The notes under the pieces: model-generated
Told to the model about the DNA's origin: nothing
The model's input: the letters and a program-made list of their open reading frames with translations, nothing else
Database searches by the model: none
Translations under genes and position numbers: made by a program
In this document: in pieces, positions 1 through 7,065 of the stretch
Numbering within the stretch: the stretch's first letter is position 1
Layout: every line of letters begins with the position of its first letter
DNA from: Lachnospiraceae bacterium
GTDB taxonomy: Bacteria; Bacillota; Clostridia; Lachnospirales; Lachnospiraceae
Length of the DNA stretch: 30,564 nucleotides
Assembly (NCBI GenBank): GCA_900772845.1
Contig: CAAGSD010000046.1
Location: 1-30,564, forward strand
Reading direction: 5' to 3'

Positions 1-1
1 C

Positions 2-877
2 TATTCCGATAACGTGGGCGTCGAGAAGCTGTACGGCAAAGTGGATGATGGCGATTTCGCGGAAATCAGCGGCATTTCCACAGCGTCCGGCACGATATTT
101 ACGAAAACCTACGACTGTACAGAGGGTGTGCATACCTACACCTTCAAGGCAGAGGATGCGGCGGGCAATGCGACTACATCCGATCCTGTCATCGTGAAGT
201 GGGATAAGACAAAGCCTGTCATCGGTGAAATTACCTTTGAACAAAAGGCAGCAAATATCCTTGACTGGATCATCGGGAAAGAGAGTTTGATTCTGTGTAT
301 TCCAGTGACAGAGGAAGGCAGCGGGGCGGAGGAGATTTCCTATACCATAACGCCCACGTCAGGTATGGCACAGGCTGCGACTGCAAAGCTTAATAAGGAT
401 GGTCTGGCAAAAATCGTCCTTTCCGCAGACTGGAAGGGCAAAATCACCGACATCAAATGTACCGATGCAGCGGGAAATGTCTCTGACACAAAGAGCGTTA
501 CAGGCGCAGCAAACGGTATCATCGTGGAGAATAACCCGCCCGAGATTACCTTTATGGCGGCTGACATGACAGACCCGGCGAATCCCAAACCGGGAGAGGG
601 GCTGTCTGAGAATTACTATGAGGAAACTGCCGTGCCGACGGTTTATGTGTCGGTAACGGATGCGGAAGATGCCGGTATTACCGCGGGAATCAAAGACATT
701 ACCTATACCATAGACGGCGGTGAGGAACAGAAGGTAAACGGCAGCTTTGACACCGCCCTGAAAGGAAGCTACGGCTTTACCATACCGCTTGCCGGTAAGA
801 CGGGCATTGTAAACGTCACGGTGAATGCCTCCGATTATGCGGGAAATACCGCCGAAAAAACGGTGGTTGTCCGTATC
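2..877 (+). repeat. Ig-like module, copy A (start cut by window edge)
   Basis: This segment encodes a module that begins with YSDN-x-GV, contains HTYTFKAxDAAGN and a W-x-W/DWII-like segment, and ends in AGN-xx-EK-xxx-VRI. It aligns from its first visible codon with copy B at 1664-2560, so the window edge falls almost exactly at a module boundary. More copies upstream are likely but cannot be seen. Confidence 0.75.
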
Positions 878-3733
878 AAAGAAAAGGAGGAGAAGCCTGC
901 CCCTGCGTCCGATTACCGTAAGGAGCAGATTAACGGACTGATACCGGGTACGGCTTATGTGGTGGAAGGGGAAACACTGTCCGCGGACGGGCAGGGATGT
1001 ATTACCATCAAAGAGGGCTGGTTTGGTCGTACGATCCGGATTTATAAAAAAGGAACGGAGAATACGTCAGACAGCGACGAGGCGGAGCTTGCCATAGCAA
1101 AACGTCCGGAAATCCCTTCTGTGTCTGCGGGGGATGAGACCATAAAAGGGAAAAAGGATGGAACGTTAAGCGGTGTCAGTGCCACGATGGAATACAGCAT
1201 TGACGGAGGCGCAAACTGGATACCGGTGGATTCCGGCGAGATAACGGGAGGGGGTCTGTCAGGCCTTGCGGCAGGAGAGATCCTGGTTCGGGTGAAAGCT
1301 ACAGATACCGCACCTCACGGAGAGCAGGGACAGATAACGATTGCGGAAGGCAGAACGCTGACCGTTGCCTTTGATGCAAATGGCGGAAGCACGGTTACTC
1401 TGGTTGCCGGAAAGGCATGGCAGGATACGGTCAGCAGACCACAGGATCCGGTGAAGGAAGGGTATGTCCTGGATGGCTGGTATCGTGATAATACTTTTAC
1501 CACCGCTTGGCATTTTGCGGGCGAAACAGACGAGGATTATCTGACGCAGGACGTGACCCTTTATGCGAAATGGAGGGATGTAGCAAAGCCGGAACTTGAC
1601 GCAGTACCGGCAGATCATAAGGACGCGGGAAAATGGTATCGGGAACTGGCCATCCAACTTACGTATTCGGACAATGAAGGAGTAACAGGACTTTCTGTTC
1701 AGAAGGACGGCGGCGCTTACACCGAACTTGCCATGGAAAGCGGCACCCCCCAGGGCAGCAGGCAGTATCAGCTCCTTTTTGACGGACTGGAAGAGGGAGA
1801 ACACACCTATACCTTCAAGGCGGTGGATGCAGCCGGTAACGAAACGGTGACAGATGCCTTGACCGCAAAACTTGACACGACGAAACCACAGCTTGGGGAT
1901 GCGGCCTTTAACGAAGGCTATAAAAATTTCTGGAACTGGATTATCCGCAAAGACAGCCTTGAAATCACCGTTCCTATTATAGAGACGGGAAGCGGCATAG
2001 ACAATGTGAATTACACACTGATCCCGGAAACCGGAAATGCGGAAAACAGTGGAACCACAGGTCAGGCGACAGTGAAAAAAGTTTTCGGCGGGGAGAACGC
2101 TGATTACACGGCTGTAATCTATGTCACCCCGGACTTTAAGGGAAAGATCCGGATTGCCGCCACGGACAATGTGGGCAATGTTTCGGATACGAAGACCATT
2201 GGTACGGACGGCAGCGGTATTCATGGTGTCATTGTAGAGGACAATGCGCCGGAGATTACGTTTTCGGTAAACGGCAGTGCAGCATTGGCGGAGGAATATG
2301 AAGAAGTGCCGACGGTTGCCGTGACTGTGAAGGATGACGGGGAAAATGCCGTTTCTGCAGGACTGGCTTCCGTGACTTACCGGGTGAACAATGGTGCGGA
2401 GAACACCTTGCAGGAAGATTTTGTCATAAGCCTGAAAACCGAAGCTGCATTTACCATACCGGCAGAGAAGATTCCGTCCGATGTGGGAGAGATCACGATT
2501 GTCGTGAGAGCGACGGACAATGCCGGAAATCAGTCGGAAAAAAGCCTTACGGTACGCATACATACCGGCGGAACAATAGTGGATCCGCCCGAGCCGCCGG
2601 AACCGCCGAAACCCACGGAGACACCAAAACCCACGGAGACACCGAAACCTACGGAGACACCGGGACCTATGGAAACACCGGAACCTACGGAGACACCGGA
2701 ACCTACAGAGGCACCAAAGCCCACGGCAACACCGGAACCTACGGAGGCACCAAAGCCCACGGCAACACCGGAGTCTACGGAGACACCGAAACCCACGGAG
2801 ACACCGGAATCTACGGAGGCACCGGAATCTACGGCGACATCGGAACCTACGGCAACACCGGAACTTACGACGACACCGAAGCCATCGGCATCACCGAAGC
2901 CGACACCGGGTACTTTGGAGGCTGGGCAGATTGCGGAAGAACCCTCTGGCAGACCGGAAGGACAGCCGTCGGAAAAAGAGGACACACAGCCAATTCCTGT
3001 GGCAACGGACAAACCGGTGGCAACAGATCAGGGGAAAGGCATGGCAGATACAGGCACGGCTCTGAAGCTGGGGGACGGCACCGTCATTGTAAGGGTTGTC
3101 TGTGATGAGCAGGGGTATACTGCAGAAGTGGCAGATGCCGCGGCAGTAACGGACGCAGTGCTGACACCTGAGCAGATGCAGATCGTGACTGGCGGAGAGA
3201 CCATAGAAATCCGGATAGACGTGAAGGATATTTCCGGTAATGTGTCGGAGCGGGATAAGAGTGTAATCGAAAACGGTATGGAAGAATACCGGAAAGAAAT
3301 GCCGGAACTGACACTGGGAATGTACGTCGATATCTCCATATTCATGAAGATCGGGGAAGGCGACTGGAACGCCGTTGCCCGGACACAGGAACCGGTAGAA
3401 GTGGTGATCGGCATTCCGGACGAGCTGCAAAGCGATGGCAGGACATTTTACATTATCCGCGCTCACGAAGGACAATATATGCTTTTAGCGGATATGGACG
3501 ATGAACCGGATACCATAACCATCTGTACGGATATGTTCTCCACCTATGCGATTGCTTACGAACAGGTGGGGGGGACAGGAGAAAACCATGAGTGCGGACT
3601 GTGTCACATCTGTCCGACATTCCTTGGAATCTGTTACTTTGTGTGGCTGGCGGTTATCCTTGCGGTAGTTTTGAGTATTTGGATCGTTCTTCTGAGAAAC
3701 AGGGGAGAGAAGGAAGAACGGGAGGAATCATAA
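2..3733 (+). CDS. Large Ig-like repeat surface protein, 5' end outside window
   Basis: The reading frame is open to the left edge, so the visible 1243 residues are only the C-terminal part; the GTG at 14 is not a credible start. Seen in order: an Ig-like module (about residues 1-292), a linker, an InlB B-type repeat (about 453-524, with FDANGG, GYVLDGWY and LYAKW), a second copy of the Ig-like module (about 555-853), a Pro/Thr/Glu stalk (about 871-970), a further globular domain, a Cys cluster, one membrane segment (about 1207-1232) and a charged tail. The Ig modules show repeated D-x-AGN motifs typical of bacterial cell-surface beta-sandwich domains. There is no LPxTG motif, so anchoring is probably by the C-terminal membrane helix. 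A role as adhesin or wall-spanning protein is inferred. A strong terminator follows directly. Confidence 0.85.
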   Translation, partial: YSDNVGVEKLYGKVDDGDFAEISGISTASGTIFTKTYDCTEGVHTYTFKAEDAAGNATTSDPVIVKWDKTKPVIGEITFEQKAANILDWIIGKESLILCIPVTEEGSGAEEISYTITPTSGMAQAATAKLNKDGLAKIVLSADWKGKITDIKCTDAAGNVSDTKSVTGAANGIIVENNPPEITFMAADMTDPANPKPGEGLSENYYEETAVPTVYVSVTDAEDAGITAGIKDITYTIDGGEEQKVNGSFDTALKGSYGFTIPLAGKTGIVNVTVNASDYAGNTAEKTVVVRIKEKEEKPAPASDYRKEQINGLIPGTAYVVEGETLSADGQGCITIKEGWFGRTIRIYKKGTENTSDSDEAELAIAKRPEIPSVSAGDETIKGKKDGTLSGVSATMEYSIDGGANWIPVDSGEITGGGLSGLAAGEILVRVKATDTAPHGEQGQITIAEGRTLTVAFDANGGSTVTLVAGKAWQDTVSRPQDPVKEGYVLDGWYRDNTFTTAWHFAGETDEDYLTQDVTLYAKWRDVAKPELDAVPADHKDAGKWYRELAIQLTYSDNEGVTGLSVQKDGGAYTELAMESGTPQGSRQYQLLFDGLEEGEHTYTFKAVDAAGNETVTDALTAKLDTTKPQLGDAAFNEGYKNFWNWIIRKDSLEITVPIIETGSGIDNVNYTLIPETGNAENSGTTGQATVKKVFGGENADYTAVIYVTPDFKGKIRIAATDNVGNVSDTKTIGTDGSGIHGVIVEDNAPEITFSVNGSAALAEEYEEVPTVAVTVKDDGENAVSAGLASVTYRVNNGAENTLQEDFVISLKTEAAFTIPAEKIPSDVGEITIVVRATDNAGNQSEKSLTVRIHTGGTIVDPPEPPEPPKPTETPKPTETPKPTETPGPMETPEPTETPEPTEAPKPTATPEPTEAPKPTATPESTETPKPTETPESTEAPESTATSEPTATPELTTTPKPSASPKPTPGTLEAGQIAEEPSGRPEGQPSEKEDTQPIPVATDKPVATDQGKGMADTGTALKLGDGTVIVRVVCDEQGYTAEVADAAAVTDAVLTPEQMQIVTGGETIEIRIDVKDISGNVSERDKSVIENGMEEYRKEMPELTLGMYVDISIFMKIGEGDWNAVARTQEPVEVVIGIPDELQSDGRTFYIIRAHEGQYMLLADMDDEPDTITICTDMFSTYAIAYEQVGGTGENHECGLCHICPTFLGICYFVWLAVILAVVLSIWIVLLRNRGEKEEREES
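1358..1573 (+). other. InlB B-type (Listeria-Bacteroides) repeat domain in surface protein
   Basis: About 72 residues with the hallmark order FDANGG, then GYVLDGWYRD, then TLYAKW. This beta-grasp-like repeat is widespread in extracellular proteins of Firmicutes and Bacteroidetes. It sits between the two Ig-like modules and probably works as a spacer or ligand-binding unit. Confidence 0.8.
1664..2560 (+). repeat. Ig-like module, copy B
   Basis: This is the second full copy of the roughly 300-residue module. It has the same landmarks as copy A: YSDN-x-GV at the start, HTYTFKAxDAAGN, a WNWII segment, GVIVEDNAPEITF and a terminal VRI. The copies have clearly diverged, so the duplication is old. 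Confidence 0.75.
2612..2908 (+). repeat. 18-bp minisatellite coding a (K/E)PTETP-type stalk
   Basis: About sixteen imperfect 18-bp units encode a hexapeptide of the form P-T-E-T-P-K/E. Single-base variants interchange T/A/S and K/E/G. Pro/Thr-rich stretches of this type span the peptidoglycan layer in Gram-positive surface proteins. The regular codon phase and near-identical units suggest unit gain and loss by slippage. Confidence 0.85.
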
Positions 3734-3754
3734 AACAGCATAAGAAAAGGGAAA

Positions 3755-3788
3755 ACGGGTGGTAACGTGACAGTTACCACTCGTTTTT
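3755..3788 (+). terminator. Rho-independent terminator of surface-protein gene
   Basis: A 12-bp stem (3755-3766 with 3773-3784, one G-T wobble), a 6-base loop GTGACA and a T-run follow the stop codon by about 20 bases. Confidence 0.88.
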
Positions 3789-4011
3789 GATGTGTGGTGC
3801 TATAGATACCATGGTAATAACCCGGCAGCAGCGGTGGGGATGGGAAACTATGCGTGGCGGAGAGTATTCCCGAGAACGGATGCCATAAGGAAACAATTGG
3901 AAACAGTTCCGGAACCGAAAAACGGTAAAATAGATTAAATAACTTCAAGAAAACCTGTCCTTTTGTAACTATTGTATAGAAATAGAGAGGTAATTTGTGT
4001 AAAAAGATGCA
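3789..4011. other. Non-coding spacer before the LacI-type gene
   Basis: No convincing gene is seen here. The stretch has a perfect 10-bp palindrome GTTCCGGAAC near 3905 and a short ACCG/CGGT hairpin just after it. Neither can be tied to a function. Confidence 0.4.
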
Positions 4012-4040
4012 TTGAAAGCCACATCGCAAGATGCTACTAT
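4012..4040 (+). promoter_or_regulatory. Promoter of the LacI-type regulator
   Basis: A -35 TTGAAA (4012-4017) and -10 TACTAT (4035-4040) are separated by 17 bases. The transcript would start near 4047, giving a leader of about 120 bases that contains two TTGCGCA half-sites (4057-4063 and within 4094-4105). Confidence 0.5.
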
Positions 4041-4093
4041 AAATATGAACAATCGTTTGCGCATATTATGGCAATAAAGAGGAATGAAAATAA

Positions 4094-4105
4094 CGCATTG
4101 CGCAA
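4094..4105 (-). promoter_or_regulatory. Operator-like site in the regulator's leader
   Basis: On the minus strand this reads TTGCGCAATGCG, identical over 12 bases to the first part of the site at 5414-5430. It lies between the promoter and the start of the LacI-type gene, which suggests autoregulation. Confidence 0.45.
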
Positions 4106-4169
4106 GGATGGGGAGGAAAGTGTGCCTGCAATCTGTGGGTTGCAGGTCACGGAAAGGCGTGATGAAGGT

Positions 4170-5186
4170 ATGAACAATAATTCTGGGAATGATAAGACAA
4201 TGACGATCCATGATGTGGCGAGGGAACTGGGGGTGTCTGCCAGCACAGTTTCCAGGGCAATCTCCGGGAAAGGCCGTATTGGAGCCGCTACCAGAGACCG
4301 GATCCTGGATTATATAGAGGAACATGGATTTTATCCTAATGCGGCGGCACAGAGCCTGGCACAATCCAAGACCAATAATATCGCCATTATCCTGCCGGAG
4401 GTCAATACCCTTGTGGACATGCCTTTTTTCCATACCTGTATGTATGGCGTGGAAGAAGTGGCACAGGCCAATGATTATGATATTATCGTGGTCACGACGA
4501 ACGGAAACGATACCAAACCATTGGAGCGGCTGATCAAGAACCGGAAAGTGGACGGAATGATCCTTACCAGAACTTACGAGAACGACAAATACGTTAAATT
4601 CCTGAAACAGAAGCAGATTCCCTTCGTGGCTGTGGGAAAATTTCCGGATGATGATGTGGTACAGGTAGACCATGATAATGTGGGAGCCTGTAAGGAGCTG
4701 GTGACTGTTCTGTTCGCCAAAGGGATCCAGAACATTGCCTACCTGGGAAGCAATATGGACCAGATGGTAAACCGCTGCAGGTATCAGGGATATGAGGAAG
4801 CCTACCGCAAGGGAAAACGGAAGCTGAACCAGGACCTGGTCTACACGGATTTAAGCAGCAGGGCGATGGTGGAAAAAGCGGTAGAAGAGTTGAAAAACAG
4901 CGGCGTGGAGTGCATTCTGTGCCAGGATGACTATATCTGTGACGAAGTGGTCAGAAAGCTTGCCCGCATGGGTGTGCGCATACCGGATCAGATGAAGGTG
5001 GCATCCTGTCATTACAGCCGCATTCTGGAAAATTATCCGATTACCATAACCTCGCTGAAATTCAATATCACAGAGCTGGGACGGAGATCCTGTCAGGTGC
5101 TGTTGGATAGGATCCATGGCAAAACAGTACCGGACAAAACACTTTTGGACTATGAGATCATCCTGAAGGAGTCTACAAAAGGCTGA
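4170..5186 (+). CDS. LacI-family transcriptional regulator of the galactan operon
   Basis: The 338-residue product begins, after about ten residues, with a classic LacI helix-turn-helix (MTIHDVARELGVSASTVSRA) followed by the hinge helix region ending HGFYPNAAAQSLA. The rest is a periplasmic-binding-protein-like sugar-sensing domain (IAIILPEVN..., VDGMILTR..., FVAVGKF...DHDNVGA..., ITSLKFN...LGRR). I chose ATG 4170 because it puts the DNA-binding domain at the N-terminus as usual; in-frame starts further upstream would add about 66 residues of non-family sequence. The ribosome site at this start is only moderate (AAGG close to the ATG, AAAGG further up). It is transcribed in the same direction as the sugar transporter genes and probably represses them, with a galacto-oligosaccharide as inducer. 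Confidence 0.9.
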   Translation: MNNNSGNDKTMTIHDVARELGVSASTVSRAISGKGRIGAATRDRILDYIEEHGFYPNAAAQSLAQSKTNNIAIILPEVNTLVDMPFFHTCMYGVEEVAQANDYDIIVVTTNGNDTKPLERLIKNRKVDGMILTRTYENDKYVKFLKQKQIPFVAVGKFPDDDVVQVDHDNVGACKELVTVLFAKGIQNIAYLGSNMDQMVNRCRYQGYEEAYRKGKRKLNQDLVYTDLSSRAMVEKAVEELKNSGVECILCQDDYICDEVVRKLARMGVRIPDQMKVASCHYSRILENYPITITSLKFNITELGRRSCQVLLDRIHGKTVPDKTLLDYEIILKESTKG

Positions 5187-5208
5187 CAAGAGTGTGAAAA
5201 TCATGATC

Positions 5209-5225
5209 AGGAAAAACGTTTTCCT
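5209..5225. promoter_or_regulatory. Palindrome after the regulator gene
   Basis: AGGAAAA-ACG-TTTTCCT is a perfect 7-bp inverted repeat with a CG at the centre. It could be a weak terminator, although no clean T-run follows, or a catabolite-control (cre-like) site. The central CG flanked by A/T tracts is like LacI/CcpA family operators. I cannot separate these options. Confidence 0.35.
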
Positions 5226-5317
5226 CAATTTTGCTCTAAAAAATTATAAAAAAAGCATTTTTTTCAAAAAGCAGGATGCACTGAAAACCCAGTAAAATCA
5301 AGACTTTCAAAGCATGA

Positions 5318-5334
5318 TTGTGCAAAATGCACAA
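5318..5334. promoter_or_regulatory. Upstream operator-like palindrome of the galactan operon
   Basis: TTGTGCAAAATGCACAA has perfect outer arms (TTGTGC/GCACAA). It matches the site at 5414-5430 at 13 of 17 positions and lies about 33 bases upstream of the -35 box. The two sites begin 96 bp apart, a spacing compatible with repressor looping. Confidence 0.5.
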
Positions 5335-5366
5335 TTTTAAACCTCAATATCAGTCATTATTATAAA

Positions 5367-5395
5367 TTGACAACATAAGGAAATGTTGCTACACT
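5367..5395 (+). promoter_or_regulatory. Promoter of the galactan transport and hydrolysis operon
   Basis: A consensus -35 TTGACA (5367-5372) and -10 TACACT (5390-5395) lie 17 bases apart. Transcription would start about 5402, just before the operator-like site at 5414. Confidence 0.7.
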
Positions 5396-5413
5396 ATTAT
5401 CGTAGACAAGCGG

Positions 5414-5430
5414 TTGCGCAATGCGCACAA
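5414..5430. promoter_or_regulatory. Operator-like site downstream of the promoter
   Basis: TTGCGCAATGCGCACAA is an imperfect palindrome of the same 17-base design as 5318-5334. It lies around +12 to +28 of the predicted transcript, a position where a bound repressor would block transcription. Confidence 0.55.
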
Positions 5431-5461
5431 AACTTGCAAAACAAAACAGGAGGATAACAAA

Positions 5462-6793
5462 ATGAAAAAGTTAGTCGCTTTAGCAATGTCACTGACTATG
5501 GCATTCTCTCTGGTAGCTTGTGGAAGCTCTGATTCTTCCAACACCAGTACTGATGCCGTTGCTACCACCGCAGCTTCTACCGAAGCTGCACAGACCGCTC
5601 CCGCTGAGAAGCAGGATGTATCTTTAAGAATGTGGGGCGCTGAGGAAGATCAGACCATGCTGCAGGGCATGATCGATTCCTTCAAGGAGCATTATGCAGA
5701 TGCTGCAAACATCACTGTAGAACTCGGCGTTAAATCCGAGGCTGATACCAAGGATACCGTTTTAACTGATATCGAGGCAGCAGCTGATGTATATGCATTC
5801 GCATCCGATCAGTTAAGAGAACTGGTAAACGCAGGTGCATTACAGTCCATCGATGAAATGGATGGAGCACTTGAGGGTTATGCCGGTAAGAGCGTAGCAG
5901 ATGTTAAGAGCGCAAACGCTCCCGGATCTGTTGATGCAGCAACTCTGGATGGTACTCTGTATGCATTCCCTATGAGTGCAGATAACGGTTACTTCTTATA
6001 TTATGATTCCACAGTAATCACTCCCGAAGATGCACAGACCTGGGATACCTTACTTGCAGCAGCTGAGAAGGCTGGCAAGCAGGTTGGTATGACTCTTGCA
6101 TCCGGCTGGTATAACGCTTCTTTCTTCTATGGCGCTGGATTTACTACCGGTGTAAATGATGACGGAACCACAACCATTGACTGGAACGGAACCAGTGCTG
6201 ATGGCATTACCGGCGTACAGGTAGTACAGGGTATGCTTGGCATTACTTCCAGCAAGGCATTCTTACCTATCGCTGATGGTGATATCTCCAACCAGATTGC
6301 TTCCGGTAAGCTTTGCGCAGTCGTATCCGGTACCTGGGATGCAGCCGCAGCTCAGACCGCTTTCGGTGATGGCTACGCAGCTACCAAGCTTCCTACCTTC
6401 ACTTGTGGTGACAAGCAGGTTCAGCAGGGATCTGTAGCAGGATTCAAGCTGGTAGGCGTTAACAAGCATGCAAGCAATGCCGGCTGGGCAACTCTGCTGG
6501 CTGAATGGATCACCAACGAGGACAATCAGGCAATCCGTTTTGCTGAGAGAGAGATCGGTCCTTCCAACACCAACGTAGCAGGTTCTGATGATGTAGCAGC
6601 AAATACTGCAATCGCAGCTCTGGCTGAGCAGTCTGCATACGGTGTGGTACAGGAAGTAGGCGGAAAGTTCTGGGATCCGTCCAAGACTTTTGGTGAACTG
6701 GTTGCACAGGGTCAGCTGAAGGCCGATGATGAAGCAGGTATCCAGAGTGCACTGGATGATCTGGTAGCAGGTGTAAGTGCTCCCGTAGAATAA
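5462..6793 (+). CDS. Extracellular sugar-binding lipoprotein (MalE-type)
   Basis: This 443-residue protein has a lipoprotein signal peptide with lipobox LVAC (Cys at residue 20), a Ser/Thr/Ala-rich linker to about residue 50, and then a family 1 solute-binding fold (SLRMWGAEEDQ..., ADVYAFASDQL, LYAFPMSADNGYFLYYD, SGTWDAAAAQ). It would capture oligosaccharides at the cell surface for the two permeases downstream. ATG 5462 is fixed by AGGAGG at 5448-5453, 8 bases away. The next gene is 272 bases downstream, and the gap carries stem-loops that probably set a higher level for this protein than for the permeases, as is common for binding-protein genes. Galactan-derived oligosaccharides as ligand are inferred from the GH53 neighbour. 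Confidence 0.92.
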   Translation: MKKLVALAMSLTMAFSLVACGSSDSSNTSTDAVATTAASTEAAQTAPAEKQDVSLRMWGAEEDQTMLQGMIDSFKEHYADAANITVELGVKSEADTKDTVLTDIEAAADVYAFASDQLRELVNAGALQSIDEMDGALEGYAGKSVADVKSANAPGSVDAATLDGTLYAFPMSADNGYFLYYDSTVITPEDAQTWDTLLAAAEKAGKQVGMTLASGWYNASFFYGAGFTTGVNDDGTTTIDWNGTSADGITGVQVVQGMLGITSSKAFLPIADGDISNQIASGKLCAVVSGTWDAAAAQTAFGDGYAATKLPTFTCGDKQVQQGSVAGFKLVGVNKHASNAGWATLLAEWITNEDNQAIRFAEREIGPSNTNVAGSDDVAANTAIAALAEQSAYGVVQEVGGKFWDPSKTFGELVAQGQLKADDEAGIQSALDDLVAGVSAPVE

Positions 6794-6842
6794 GCACGGA
6801 TAGGCAGGCTGTTCCGGTTTTGATGACAAATACATGAGAATG

Positions 6843-6860
6843 CGTTCTGAAGTCAGAACG
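6843..6860. other. Hairpin after binding-protein gene
   Basis: CGTTCTGA-AG-TCAGAACG is a perfect 8-bp inverted repeat about 50 bases past the stop codon. It lacks a T-run, so it more likely protects the 3' end of the upstream mRNA than terminates transcription. Confidence 0.5.
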
Positions 6861-6872
6861 AGACAGAGAAAG

Positions 6873-6926
6873 AAAGGCGTCCTGAAACTATGAACAATGA
6901 TACGTAGTGGAAGGATGCCTTTTTTA
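6873..6926 (+). terminator. Partial terminator or attenuator inside the operon
   Basis: AAAGGCGTCCT (6873-6883) pairs with AGGATGCCTT (6912-6921), with one wobble, and six T follow. The loop is long (about 28 bases), so termination is probably incomplete. This fits reduced expression of the permeases relative to the binding protein. Confidence 0.5.
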
Positions 6927-6938
6927 CAGGAATCGTTT

Positions 6939-6969
6939 CCGGTAAGTGGGTTCGAATCCCATTGCCGGG
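6939..6969 (+). other. tRNA-like acceptor/T-arm minihelix
   Basis: CCGGTAA-GTGGG-TTCGAAT-CCCAT-TGCCGGG folds as a nearly continuous stem closed by a canonical T-loop sequence (GTTCGAATCC context). It resembles the 3' third of a tRNA with T-arm stacked on acceptor stem, but no D-arm, anticodon arm or matching 5' acceptor strand is present upstream and there is no CCA. It may be a tRNA remnant or a chance hairpin. Confidence 0.4.
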
Positions 6970-7003
6970 TTAGGTGATTATCTGAATTGGGTATTATGAT
7001 AAG

Positions 7004-7024
7004 ATTTCGGATAGTTACCGAAAT
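7004..7024. other. Inverted repeat before permease gene
   Basis: ATTTCGG-ATAGTTA-CCGAAAT is a perfect 7-bp inverted repeat about 40 bases before the permease start. It could be a protein-binding site or an RNA hairpin. No clear promoter is coupled to it. Confidence 0.35.
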
Positions 7025-7065
7025 AATTATATTTAATTCATAGGAAAGAAAGGAGAGGGCAGAGA

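Noticed and set aside
1259..2563. A 434-codon open frame on the minus strand
   Set aside because: It lies fully opposite the Ig-like surface protein, has no ribosome site or known domain, and reads as Arg/Cys/Ile-rich noise.
2612..2908. Regular repeats that could be taken for a CRISPR array
   Set aside because: Units are 18 bp, contiguous and in frame with a Pro-rich stalk; there are no spacers.
2530..3012. Minus-strand frame with a Val-Gly-Phe-Gly-Val-Ser repeat pattern
   Set aside because: It is the antisense reading of the 18-bp minisatellite; the apparent repeat protein is an artefact.
3972..4169. Upstream in-frame TTG start for the LacI-type regulator
   Set aside because: It would add 66 residues of non-family sequence, overlap the predicted promoter and operator sites, and has no clear advantage in ribosome site.
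5187..5317. A possible riboswitch in the AT-rich stretch after the LacI-type gene
   Set aside because: No conserved aptamer core or multi-helix fold could be seen, and it lies upstream of the mapped promoter elements.
5414..5461. TTG start for the sugar-binding protein at 5414
   Set aside because: It falls in the operator-like site and would put 16 residues before a perfect lipoprotein signal peptide; AGGAGG supports ATG 5462.
6900..6975. A complete tRNA gene
   Set aside because: Only a T-arm and acceptor-like stem are present; D-arm, anticodon arm and 5' acceptor strand are missing.
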